A DNA stretch of 41,859 nt from Candidatus Komeilibacteria bacterium. GTDB lineage: Bacteria > Patescibacteriota > Patescibacteriia > UBA1558 > UBA10009. Shown one piece after another: positions 33,300-41,859 of the stretch. Every line of letters starts with the position of its first letter. The stretch's first letter is position 1. Both the position numbers and the translations under genes were made by a program. The stretch lies in the NCBI GenBank assembly GCA_030688315.1, contig JAUYIT010000025.1, positions 1-41,859 of the forward strand. Reading direction: 5' to 3'. Below the pieces are notes generated by a model. It saw only the letters and a list, made by a program, of their open reading frames with translations. It was not told where the DNA came from and did not search any database.

Positions 33300-34109
33300 T
33301 TAAATTAGAAATAATAAGAGTCCGGCGGCAAGCAATAGCCGGTAAACGGCAAAGCCGTTTAAGGAGTGGCTTTCCAAAAAGCGCATAAAAAATTTGATCA
33401 CGGCGTAACCGGCGCAGGCGGAAACCAAAAAACCGATTAAAGCCATAAAAACAAAATTTGTGTTCAGGTCACTCAAAGGAATTTGAGTGACCTTTTGAAT
33501 TGTGGCGCCCAAAATTATAGGCAAGGAAAGTAAAAATGAAAAACGAGCCGCTTCTTTTCTTTTAAACCCAAGGCCAAGGCCGGCCACAATGGTGATGCCG
33601 GAACGCGACATGCCCGGCAAAAAAGCCAGCACCTGCGCCAGACCGACTATAACGGTATCGCTAAAACTCATGGATTCAAGATTGCGGTTTTTTTTGCCCA
33701 GCCGTTCGTAAATAAAAAACAGCAAACTGCCAATAACCAGAGTAATGGCCACCCAGGCCACGGAGCGGAAAGTGTTTTCAATCAGATCGCCGAAAAAATA
33801 ACCGGCTATGGCGGCCGGAATCGCGCCGACCACAATTAACCAGGGCAATTGTTCGTCAAAATTATGAGTGATTTTTAATCTAAATAAACTTCTAAAAAAA
33901 CCGGCTATTAAACGGCCGACTTCATTTTTAAAAAACAATAACGTGGCGACCAAAGTGCCGGCGTGCAAAATAACGTCGTAAGTCAAGCTGTTCAGCAAAG
34001 GCGAATCAATCAGTCGATGCAATATAATAAGATGGCCGGAACTGGAAATAGGCAAAAATTCAGTTAAGGCCTGAACCAGTCCGAGGATGATTGAGTAAAT
34101 GTAATCCAT
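33300..34109 (-). CDS. uppP: Undecaprenyl-diphosphatase
   Basis: GLVQALTEFLPISSSGHLII; LPGMSRSGITI. Confidence 0.96.
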   Translation of the reverse strand: MDYIYSIILGLVQALTEFLPISSSGHLIILHRLIDSPLLNSLTYDVILHAGTLVATLLFFKNEVGRLIAGFFRSLFRLKITHNFDEQLPWLIVVGAIPAAIAGYFFGDLIENTFRSVAWVAITLVIGSLLFFIYERLGKKNRNLESMSFSDTVIVGLAQVLAFLPGMSRSGITIVAGLGLGFKRKEAARFSFLLSLPIILGATIQKVTQIPLSDLNTNFVFMALIGFLVSACAGYAVIKFFMRFLESHSLNGFAVYRLLLAAGLLLFLI

Positions 34110-34164
34110 GTTGTATAATTATGTTAGTAAAAGTATATCTTAAAAACCCTAAAAATTCAATCGC

Positions 34165-34584
34165 ATGAAATACTTTTTAATCCCGCTAATCATTTCCGTT
34201 ATTGTCCATGGAATCAAGCTGGTTCTGGATATCGCCAAAGGCCGTTTTAGCTGGCATAAGGCCGGACATTACGGCGGTATGCCCTCTTCGCACGCGGCCC
34301 TAGTTACTTCGTTGGCTACCATTATTTATTTGAACCAGGGGCTAAGCGCCACTTTTGGCTTGGCGGTTGTTTTGGCAATTATCGTGATGCGTGACGCCAT
34401 CGGCTTTAGGGGCTACTTGAGCGAACATGGACGGATTTTGAATAAACTTATTAAGGATCTGCCTGACGAGGAAGAATACAAATATCCGGTTCTTCAGGAA
34501 ACCATTGCTCACACCTGGGCGCAGATTGCGGTGGGCGGATTGTTGGGCATTATTTTGACCTTAATTCTATTTCTGACAATTTGA
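34165..34584 (+). CDS. Divergent PAP2 family protein (DUF212/YuiD-like)
   Basis: GGMPSSHAALVTSLAT...VMRDAIGFR..LSEHGRILNKL. Confidence 0.9.
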   Translation: MKYFLIPLIISVIVHGIKLVLDIAKGRFSWHKAGHYGGMPSSHAALVTSLATIIYLNQGLSATFGLAVVLAIIVMRDAIGFRGYLSEHGRILNKLIKDLPDEEEYKYPVLQETIAHTWAQIAVGGLLGIILTLILFLTI

Positions 34585-35427
34585 ACAAAAAACCGTTCCT
34601 CTGCCGCCGAGTTTGATTTTACTTAAGATTGAATGGCAACGGAGGCATGGTTGCCCGCCGCGCTGATACACTTTAAGCTTGGCCACAAACCCTCCCCTTT
34701 CACCCGAAGCGCTCACAAAAGTATTAACCGAAGTTCCGCCCAGCTTGATGGCTTGGCGGAGTTTTTTTATTATGGATTGGCGAAGGCCTTTAATTTCTTC
34801 ATCTTTGAGTTTAAAGGCCGGCCGCAAAGGATGAATGCTGGAATCGAATAAACTCTCATCAGCGTAAATATTGCCGATGCCGGCGATTAAACCCTGCTCC
34901 ATTAAAAATTGTTTGATTTTTAACTTCGGTCTTTTGGCTAAAATTTCTTTAAACTTATTCAAACTGAATTCTTGAGTTAAAGGTTCAACGCCGTATTTAG
35001 ACACTATCTGCTGGAATTGTTGGGTATTGACGATTTTTAACCAGCCGAATTTTCTAATATCATGAAACAGCAGTTGACCGCCGTTTTTAAAATCCAGAAT
35101 GATTCTGGTAAATTGATTGGGCTTGGTTACGTCAAAACCGGTAAACGTAATCGGGTGCCCTCCCCCGCTGGCTTTGCCTAACTTATCAAGATAAATCATT
35201 TGGCCGGTCATTTTTAAATGCGAGAGTAAATAACGTCCGTCAGCCAGCGTGATGATGATCATTTTGCCCCGCCTTGATACTCCGCTGACCCGGGCGTTTT
35301 TAATTTGTGCGGCAAAATTATGGCTGACCATTTTTGGCGCTTTAACCTGGGCAACTAAAAACACCTTGCCGATAATTTTATTCGCAAGGTGGTTAACAAC
35401 CGTTTGAACTTCTGGTAATTCTGGCAT
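34567..35427 (-). CDS. mutM: Formamidopyrimidine-DNA glycosylase
   Basis: MPELPEVQTVV; GIGNIYADE; C-terminal zinc finger CLRCHSILSKIKLGGRGTVFCSNCQ. Confidence 0.96.
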   Translation of the reverse strand: MPELPEVQTVVNHLANKIIGKVFLVAQVKAPKMVSHNFAAQIKNARVSGVSRRGKMIIITLADGRYLLSHLKMTGQMIYLDKLGKASGGGHPITFTGFDVTKPNQFTRIILDFKNGGQLLFHDIRKFGWLKIVNTQQFQQIVSKYGVEPLTQEFSLNKFKEILAKRPKLKIKQFLMEQGLIAGIGNIYADESLFDSSIHPLRPAFKLKDEEIKGLRQSIIKKLRQAIKLGGTSVNTFVSASGERGGFVAKLKVYQRGGQPCLRCHSILSKIKLGGRGTVFCSNCQK

Positions 35428-35443
35428 AGACTTTGTTATTGCG

Positions 35444-35511
35444 AGGGCCGGCGCTTAGCGGTCATTGCGAGCCCCAAAGGGGCGAAGCAATGACCATTGT
35501 GCGCCGGCCTC
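35444..35511. repeat. CATTGCGAG-family palindromic repeat, copy B (short)
   Basis: Core GGTCATTGCGAGCCCCAAAGGGGCGAAGCAATGACC inside outer arms AGGGCCGGCGC/GCGCCGGCCT. Confidence 0.8.
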
Positions 35512-35512
35512 T

Positions 35513-37087
35513 TTAAATTAACGGACGGCCGGTCATTTCATCCGGGCGTTTTAAACCCATGATTTTTAAAATGGTGGGGGCTACGTCAGCCAGCACGCCC
35601 GCCGAAGACATTTGCGAAAGATCGTTGCCATGGGCGTGCGCGGCCACCTTGCCCTTAAATTCATTACCGATGATGAATAACGGTACCGGATTGGAACTGT
35701 GTTCCTTGTTGATTTCACCGGTCTGCAAATTAAACACCTCCTCGGCGTTGCCGTGGTCGGCGGTAATTAAGGCCACGCCGTTTTTGGCCAGAACTCTGGC
35801 CACTATCTGACCGATCAATTCGTCCACAATTTCCACCGACTTAATGGTAGCCGGCAAATTGCCGCTGTGCCCCACCATGTCGGGATTGGCAAAATTCATC
35901 ACCATAAAATCATAGTTGTCCGCGTCAATTTCCTTAAGCACCCGGTTGGTAATTTCCCGCGCCGACATTTCGGGCTTTTTATCGTAACTGGAAACCTGCG
36001 GCGAAGGCACAATAGCCCTCTCTTCATTGGCAAAAGCGGCTTCCTGACCGCCGTTAAAGAAAAAGGTTACGTGGGCGTATTTTTCGGTTTCGGCAATGTG
36101 CAGTTGTTTTAAGCCGGCATCGGCAATCACTTTAGCCAAAGGCGCGTTAACCAATTCCGGCGGAAAAGCCACGTCTATGGGCAGATCTTTTTCAAATTCG
36201 GTCATGGCCGTGAATTTTAAATTTTTAAAATAAGCGCGTGGGCTGAATTTTTCCAAAGCCGGCAAAACAAAGGCCTTGGTGATTTGTCTGGCACGGTCGG
36301 CGCGGAAATTAAAAAAAATCAAGGCGTCGCCGTCTTTAACCAAACCGACTGGCTGGCCGTTTTGGGTGATGACCGTGGGCGTAAATTCTTCATCGTAAAC
36401 TTTACGGCCGTACGATTCATCAATGGCCTCTAAAGCGTCTTCAAATTTTTTTTCTGACTGGCCCTGCGTCATGGCCAAATAAGTTTGCGAAATCCTATCC
36501 CAGTGGTTATCACGATCCATGGCAAAAAACCGGCCGGATAAAGTGGCAATTTGACCGAGGCCGATCTGCTTAAGTTTGCCCTGCAATTGCTCTATGTATT
36601 TGCGGCCGCTGTTAAAAGGGGTATCGCGGCCGTCTAAAAACGGATGTAAATAAACATTTTTCACTTTTTTGGTTTGCGCCAATTCCACCAAAGCGTAGGC
36701 GTGTTCGTTATATGAATGAACTCCGCCCGGGCTCATTAGGCCCATGATGTGCAAATCCCCGCCGGTTTTTTGAACGTGCGCGGCTGCGTCTGCGAACGCC
36801 CGGTTATTAAAAAAACTGCCGTCGGCAATTGAACGGGAAATTCTGGGCAAGCTTTGATAAACAATTTTACCGGACCCGAGTGATAAGTGGCCGACCTCGG
36901 AATTGCCCATTTCGCCCCAAGAAAGACCGACCGCTTCACCGGCGGCCTGCAAACTTAAAACAGGATAAGTTTCCAAATAAGAATCAAAATTGGGCTTGTT
37001 GGCCAAAGTTATGGCGTTGCCTTTGGACGGCGAACTAATGCCGTAGCCGTCAATGATGATTAAAGCGACTGGTTTTGGCCTGACCAT
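35513..37087 (-). CDS. gpmI: 2,3-bisphosphoglycerate-independent phosphoglycerate mutase (copy 1)
   Basis: LIIIDGYG, GNSEVGHLSLGSG, FLDGRDTP, FNFRADRARQI, ITADHGNAEEV. Confidence 0.95.
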   Translation of the reverse strand: MVRPKPVALIIIDGYGISSPSKGNAITLANKPNFDSYLETYPVLSLQAAGEAVGLSWGEMGNSEVGHLSLGSGKIVYQSLPRISRSIADGSFFNNRAFADAAAHVQKTGGDLHIMGLMSPGGVHSYNEHAYALVELAQTKKVKNVYLHPFLDGRDTPFNSGRKYIEQLQGKLKQIGLGQIATLSGRFFAMDRDNHWDRISQTYLAMTQGQSEKKFEDALEAIDESYGRKVYDEEFTPTVITQNGQPVGLVKDGDALIFFNFRADRARQITKAFVLPALEKFSPRAYFKNLKFTAMTEFEKDLPIDVAFPPELVNAPLAKVIADAGLKQLHIAETEKYAHVTFFFNGGQEAAFANEERAIVPSPQVSSYDKKPEMSAREITNRVLKEIDADNYDFMVMNFANPDMVGHSGNLPATIKSVEIVDELIGQIVARVLAKNGVALITADHGNAEEVFNLQTGEINKEHSSNPVPLFIIGNEFKGKVAAHAHGNDLSQMSSAGVLADVAPTILKIMGLKRPDEMTGRPLI

Positions 37088-37097
37088 GAAAAAAATA

Positions 37098-38654
37098 TTA
37101 TTGGATTATGCTCTTGCCCGTCATGGCTTTAGGTTTGGGCACGCCGAAAATCTGGAGAATGGTCGGCGCCACATCTGCTAAAATGCCGTTTTTTAATTTG
37201 GTTTTTTTAAATTCGTCCGAAACCAAAATAAACGGCACCGGCGAATTGCCGTGTTCGGTATTGATCTCGCCGGTTTTAAGATTGATCATTTCTTCAATAT
37301 TGCCGTGGTCGGCAGTAATCATCAGGATGCCTTTCTTTTTTAAAATCCGGGGGACGATTTTAGCCAATACTTCATCGCAAACTTCCATGGCCTTAATGCC
37401 CGCTTCCAAATCGCCGGTATGACCGATCATATCGGGATTGCAATAATTGACCACGATCAGCTGTTTGCCTTCGTTGATTTTTTTCAAAACCACGCTTGTT
37501 ACCTGGTAAGCCGACATAGCCGGCGTGTCCACGTAAAATTTTACCCGCGGCGACGGCACCAAAATCCTTTCTTCGCCCCCCACGGGATCATGATAGCCGC
37601 CGTTAAAGAAAAAAGTGGTGTGAGCGTATTTTTCGGTTTCGGCAATATAAGTTTGTTTAAAATCCTTCATTACCATGGGCAAGGTATCCACCAAATCGGT
37701 GCTGGGATAAGCGGTTAAAATATGGTCCAGATCCGGTCCAAAATCGGTCATGGCCACAAAGCGCAAATGCTTGGGTATTTTTTTTCTGATAAAACTGCCG
37801 GGATTTTTTTTGGTGAATTCCTGCTGAACGAAAGTTTTGGAAAGCTGGCGCGCCCGGTCGGACCGAAAATTAAAAACAATGATGCCGTCATTATCATTGA
37901 CCGTGGCCACCGGTTTCCCCTTATGACAGATAACGGTGGGCTGAATAAATTCATCCGTTTCACCGCGGTTATAGGCCTGCAAAATCGCTTCTTCAGGGGT
38001 TTCCACCTTGATGCCCTGACCTAAGGTCATCGCGTCAAAAACCGCCATGGAGCGCTCCCAGCGCTTGTTGCGGTCCATGCCGTAAAAACGCCCCGCCAAA
38101 GTGGCGATTTTTTCATTGGCCAAAAAATTCTTTTTGACTTCGGTTAAATACCTCATGGCGGCTTGAGGCGGGGCGTCGCGGCCGTCGGTAAACAAATGCA
38201 AAAAGACCTTATCTATGCCTTCAGCATCCAGCAAACGCAACAGCGCGTACAAATGAGTCATTTCCACGTGCGGGCTTTGATCGCCCGTAAGCAAGCCAAC
38301 CAAGTGAATCTGCGACTTATGCCTTAAAACATGGGCAATGACCGAAATAAAGGCCGGATTTTTATAAAATCTGCCGTTTTTAATGTCTTTGGAAATCAAA
38401 ACCACGTCCTGCTCCACAATCCGGCCGGCGCCCAAATTAAGGTGACCGGCTTCGGAATTGCCGCTCTGATTATCGGGCAGGCCTACTTTTTTGCCCGAAG
38501 CGCCCAGTTGGCAATTGGGATAATTTTTAAACAAGGAATCGATAAACGGCAATTTGGCTAACTTAACGGCGTTGCCTTCTTTTTCCTCCTCTATGCCCCA
38601 GCCGTCAAAGATCGCCAATACCAACGGGCCATTGAATTGTTTTTTGTGACTCAT
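37098..38654 (-). CDS. gpmI: 2,3-bisphosphoglycerate-independent phosphoglycerate mutase (copy 2)
   Basis: LAIFDGWGIEEEKEGNA, GNSEAGHLNLGAGR, FTDGRDAPP, FNFRSDRARQL, ITADHGNIEEM. Confidence 0.95.
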   Translation of the reverse strand: MSHKKQFNGPLVLAIFDGWGIEEEKEGNAVKLAKLPFIDSLFKNYPNCQLGASGKKVGLPDNQSGNSEAGHLNLGAGRIVEQDVVLISKDIKNGRFYKNPAFISVIAHVLRHKSQIHLVGLLTGDQSPHVEMTHLYALLRLLDAEGIDKVFLHLFTDGRDAPPQAAMRYLTEVKKNFLANEKIATLAGRFYGMDRNKRWERSMAVFDAMTLGQGIKVETPEEAILQAYNRGETDEFIQPTVICHKGKPVATVNDNDGIIVFNFRSDRARQLSKTFVQQEFTKKNPGSFIRKKIPKHLRFVAMTDFGPDLDHILTAYPSTDLVDTLPMVMKDFKQTYIAETEKYAHTTFFFNGGYHDPVGGEERILVPSPRVKFYVDTPAMSAYQVTSVVLKKINEGKQLIVVNYCNPDMIGHTGDLEAGIKAMEVCDEVLAKIVPRILKKKGILMITADHGNIEEMINLKTGEINTEHGNSPVPFILVSDEFKKTKLKNGILADVAPTILQIFGVPKPKAMTGKSIIQ

Positions 38655-38688
38655 GATTTGAGTATTTTAACAGATTTAAAGCTAAACA

Positions 38689-39960
38689 TCAATTCATAAT
38701 TTCTGCTTCAATTTCCATCAATCTATTATACTTGACTACCCTTTCTGACCGTGAGGGCGCGCCGGTTTTAATGAAATCGGAATTAACGGCCACGGCCAGA
38801 TCGGCGATAAAATCGTCTTCGGTTTCGCCGCTGCGGTGTGAAACAGCCACTTTAAAATTGTGCTGTTGAGCCAGTTTAACGCAGGAGATGGTTTCACTTA
38901 ATGTGCCGATTTGATTGGGTTTGATTAACACGGCATTGGCCGCGTCTTCGGCGATTCCCTTCTTGAGTAAATTGACGTTAGTGGTAAACAAATCATCGCC
39001 GATCAATAAGATTTTATTGTTCAGGCCGGACAGATGAGATTTAAAATTTTTCCAGGCCGACCAATCTTCTTCGGCAAACGGATCTTCCAAAGCCAAAAAG
39101 GGATATTTAGCAAACCACTGCTGATAGATTAACGACAACTCATCCGAAGAAAGATTCTTATTCTCCATTTTCAATTCATACTTTTGATTTCCAGCATTAT
39201 AAAATTCCGAAGCGCCGGCATCCATGCCAAAAAAAATCTGTTCCCCCAAATTGTATTTAGCGTCAGCCACGGCCTGCGCCATCATCTGCCAAACCTGATC
39301 GGTATTTTTAAAATTCGGCGCGTAACCGCCTTCATTACCCACATCGGTGTCCATCCCGGCTTTGGAAATTATTTTTCCCAAAGCGTGAAAAATTTCCGAC
39401 ATCGCCCTGACTCTTTCCTTAAATATTTTAATACCCGCCGGAATAATCCAAAATTCCTGGAAGTCCAGATTATTATCAGCGTGCGCTCCCCCGTTGATCA
39501 CATTGACCAAAGGTACTGGCAATTGATAATCGGCAAAACGAAAATGATAATACTGGCGGATGAATTTATATAAAGGTAAATTATTGGCCAAAGCGCCGGC
39601 TCGGGCGCAAGCCAAAGAAACGCCTAAAATGGCGTTGGCGCCCAAACGGGATTTATCGGGCGTGCCGTCCAAATCAATCATCCTTTGATCAACACTGGAT
39701 AAATCGTCAACCGAAAAACCGAGTAAAACTTTTTTAATTTCCGAATTTACATGTTCAATCGCCGTTAGCACCCCTTTGCCGCCATAACGGTCTTTATCGT
39801 TATCCCGTAGTTCCAACGCTTCATATTTGCCAGTTGATGCGCCGGAAGGCACCTTGGCCTTGGCTTTAATTTCTCCGGCCTCCACCGTTACTTCCACAGT
39901 CGGATTACCGCGCGAATCAAGAATCTCTCTGGCGTATAGGTTGGTTATTTTGTTTGACAT
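38689..39960 (-). CDS. eno: Enolase
   Basis: AREILDSRGNPTVEVTV, GGAHADNNLDFQEFWI, IGDDLFTTN, KPNQIGTLSET, SHRSGETED. Confidence 0.97.
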   Translation of the reverse strand: MSNKITNLYAREILDSRGNPTVEVTVEAGEIKAKAKVPSGASTGKYEALELRDNDKDRYGGKGVLTAIEHVNSEIKKVLLGFSVDDLSSVDQRMIDLDGTPDKSRLGANAILGVSLACARAGALANNLPLYKFIRQYYHFRFADYQLPVPLVNVINGGAHADNNLDFQEFWIIPAGIKIFKERVRAMSEIFHALGKIISKAGMDTDVGNEGGYAPNFKNTDQVWQMMAQAVADAKYNLGEQIFFGMDAGASEFYNAGNQKYELKMENKNLSSDELSLIYQQWFAKYPFLALEDPFAEEDWSAWKNFKSHLSGLNNKILLIGDDLFTTNVNLLKKGIAEDAANAVLIKPNQIGTLSETISCVKLAQQHNFKVAVSHRSGETEDDFIADLAVAVNSDFIKTGAPSRSERVVKYNRLMEIEAEIMN

Positions 39961-39972
39961 AGATTTAATGGT

Positions 39973-40098
39973 GGCCTTGCCCCATAATGGTCATTGCGAG
40001 CCCCAAAGGGGCGAAGCAATCCCGCTGTACTGGTACGCACACCGGGATTGCTTCGCCCGCCGAATCGGCGGGCTCGCAATGACCGCTTGGGCAAGGCC
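39973..40098. repeat. CATTGCGAG-family palindromic repeat, copy C
   Basis: GGTCATTGCGAGCCCC...GGGATTGCTTCGCCCGCCGAATCGGCGGGCTCGCAATGACC inside outer arms GGCCTTGCCC/GGGCAAGGCC. Confidence 0.85.
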
Positions 40099-41264
40099 TA
40101 CTTTTTAATCAACGGTTTGACGCCCGGCAATATTTTGCCTTCCAAAAACTCCAGCATGGCGCCGCCGGACAAGGAAACGAAACTAAATTTTTTGGTCAGT
40201 TTAAGCTGTTCCAATAGCTGGCCCGTTTCTCCCCCGCCCACGACTGAATACACTTTACTTTGACTGATGGCCTTGGCGATTTCTTGACTGGCTTTTTTAA
40301 ACTTCTTGTTTTCAAAATACCCAAGCGGGCCGTTCCAAACCACCAACTTGGCTTGTTTGATCAGAGTTATATATTGTTTGACCGTAGCTGGACCTAAATC
40401 CAAAATAAGATCTTTTTTACCGACCGCGCTGACTTGTTTAATAGCGTAAGTTGATGATTTATCCAAACTTGAACCAACGGCCACGTCTACCGGTACGACC
40501 AGCTTTTTGTTTAACAACGACTTGGCCGTTTTTAATTCCTTATCGTCTATTTTTGACTGACCGACTTCATGACCCAAAACTTTAATAAAATTATTGGCAA
40601 TCGCCCCGCCCACCAAAATCCAGTCCATTTTTTTCAATAAATTTTTAATAACTTTGACTTTGGTTTCCAGCTTGGCCCCGCCCACAATGGCCACCTTGGG
40701 TTTAGCGTTGCTTTCCAAAATCTTAACCAAATTCTCAACTTCATTACTAAAAGTCAAACCGGCGTATGCTTTGATAAAATGAGTAATGCCTTCAACCGAA
40801 GCGTGCGCCCGGTGCGATACGGAAAAAGCATCGTTAACGTAAACATCGCCCAGTTGCGCCAGCTGTTTGGCAAATTTTTTATCGTTCTTTTCTTCGCCGG
40901 GCCAAAACCTGATATTTTCCAGCATTACCACCGAATAACCCGGTTGAGCCACGATTCTTTTTAACATATCGGGCGCGGGCAAATCAGGTAAATAAATAAC
41001 GTTTTTTTTCAATAATTTTCCCAGCCGGTCAGCCAAAATTTTGGTGGCCAATTCCGGCATAACTTTGCCATCGGGCCTGCCTAAATGAGTAAGAATGACA
41101 ATTTTAGTCCCGGCCGATAACAAATAGTTTAATGTCGGCAAAACCGCCTTAATGCGTGTATCATCAGCGATCTTACCCTTTTTTAAGGGCACGTTAAAAT
41201 CAACCCTCACTAAAGCGGTTTTGCCTTTTATATCCTTAATATCTTCAAGCTTTTTTAGCTTCAT
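40098..41264 (-). CDS. pgk: Phosphoglycerate kinase
   Basis: GKTALVRVDFNVPLKKGKIADDTRI, LTHLGRPDGK, VVGGGETGQLL. Confidence 0.97.
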   Translation of the reverse strand: MKLKKLEDIKDIKGKTALVRVDFNVPLKKGKIADDTRIKAVLPTLNYLLSAGTKIVILTHLGRPDGKVMPELATKILADRLGKLLKKNVIYLPDLPAPDMLKRIVAQPGYSVVMLENIRFWPGEEKNDKKFAKQLAQLGDVYVNDAFSVSHRAHASVEGITHFIKAYAGLTFSNEVENLVKILESNAKPKVAIVGGAKLETKVKVIKNLLKKMDWILVGGAIANNFIKVLGHEVGQSKIDDKELKTAKSLLNKKLVVPVDVAVGSSLDKSSTYAIKQVSAVGKKDLILDLGPATVKQYITLIKQAKLVVWNGPLGYFENKKFKKASQEIAKAISQSKVYSVVGGGETGQLLEQLKLTKKFSFVSLSGGAMLEFLEGKILPGVKPLIKK

Positions 41265-41827
41265 AGCGTTTTAAAAAATAATTTTTTTAAAGCCTGGCGG
41301 TGTTTTTGACTATACAATGCCCTGATTAGAGTAGAACGAAAATAACCGGTGGTCATAAACAAAGGATTTTCCGCCAATTTTAATAATTGATCGAAACTCA
41401 ACAGTTGGACCTCGATTTTTTCCCCGCAATCCAAATTCAAGCCGCCGTTTTTTAAACAATCATATGCCAAAAAAATATTAATGCTATAAATCATCTTGGA
41501 ATACGGCTGGATGCTTTTCCATAAAACCAATTTGCCGGCTTGATAACCGGTTTCCTCTTTAAGCTCTCTTTGAGCGCCTTGACGGCGACTTTCATCCTGA
41601 TTAACCAGGCCACCCGGCAAAGAATAATACCATTTGGTATGAGGCTGTTTTTGTTTTAAAACAATGATTTTTTTGCCCACGGTAACGCCTACTACCTCTA
41701 CCGTATCCGACCGCTTAACCACTTCAAAAATCTCATGCGTATTATTAAACATTTTTTGGCGCCACTGATAAACTTCAAAAACCACTCCGGTAAAAACTTT
41801 TTTGGCGCTAGTGGGAATGTATTTCAT
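41261..41827 (-). CDS. Nudix hydrolase
   Basis: GGLVNQDESRRQGAQRELKEETGY fits GX5EX7REUXEEXGU. Confidence 0.92.
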   Translation of the reverse strand: MKYIPTSAKKVFTGVVFEVYQWRQKMFNNTHEIFEVVKRSDTVEVVGVTVGKKIIVLKQKQPHTKWYYSLPGGLVNQDESRRQGAQRELKEETGYQAGKLVLWKSIQPYSKMIYSINIFLAYDCLKNGGLNLDCGEKIEVQLLSFDQLLKLAENPLFMTTGYFRSTLIRALYSQKHRQALKKLFFKTL

Positions 41828-41859
41828 TATTTTGACAAATACTGGTTAAGCAACGATAA

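Noticed and set aside
39827-40108. Plus-strand 93-aa ORF with CEPQRGEAIP...DCFARRIGGLAMT
   Set aside because: It is a translation of the CATTGCGAG palindromic repeat (copy C) plus antisense of enolase, a typical false ORF.
1-41859. CRISPR array, prophage or IS transposase
   Set aside because: No regularly spaced repeat/spacer pattern, cas genes, phage structural genes or transposase ORFs seen; the repeats found are short palindromes.
1-41859. UGA recoding (Gracilibacteria/SR1-like code)
   Set aside because: Genes end normally at TGA (for example the ORF at 8579-8809) and full-length conserved proteins read through in the standard code.

Overview
The window looks like a compact bacterial chromosome segment, probably Candidatus Patescibacteria/CPR. 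That placement is inferred from gene content and style, not from a phylogeny. Genes are dense, mostly on the minus strand, and use the standard genetic code.

Recognisable blocks:
- an SOS-like lexA / 92-aa ORF / dinB group, with dinB cut by the left edge
- an HtrA-like protein that has lost its catalytic residues
- rarA, a family 2 glycosyltransferase and uppS
- a three-gene cassette of a 52-aa peptide, a 1008-aa helical-repeat protein and an archaeal-CCA/OAS-like nucleotidyltransferase
- tRNA-Pro(CGG) and tRNA-Glu(CTC), next to a GIY-YIG gene and a decayed tRNA-Glu fragment
- a short dcw cluster (mraZ, rsmH, ftsL-like, ftsI) with candidate MraZ boxes
- pgpA-like, HAD, IMPase, tsaB, APH, EamA and hydrolase-Nudix fusion genes
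- a PP2C-like/TM/propeller-like protein
- rplJ-rplL with a recognisable L10 leader
- DUF2207, mltG, manC, CAP, uppP, DUF212 and mutM genes
- a lower-glycolysis block (gpmI, gpmI, eno, pgk) and a Nudix hydrolase

Several families of small palindromic repeats are present. One appears nested inside locus-specific outer inverted repeats immediately 3' of genes. Another appears inserted in frame within a CDS and also within a tRNA fragment.

The best candidate for an undescribed system is the 8877-12861 cassette; its function is unknown. All calls come from reading the sequence; no searches were run.
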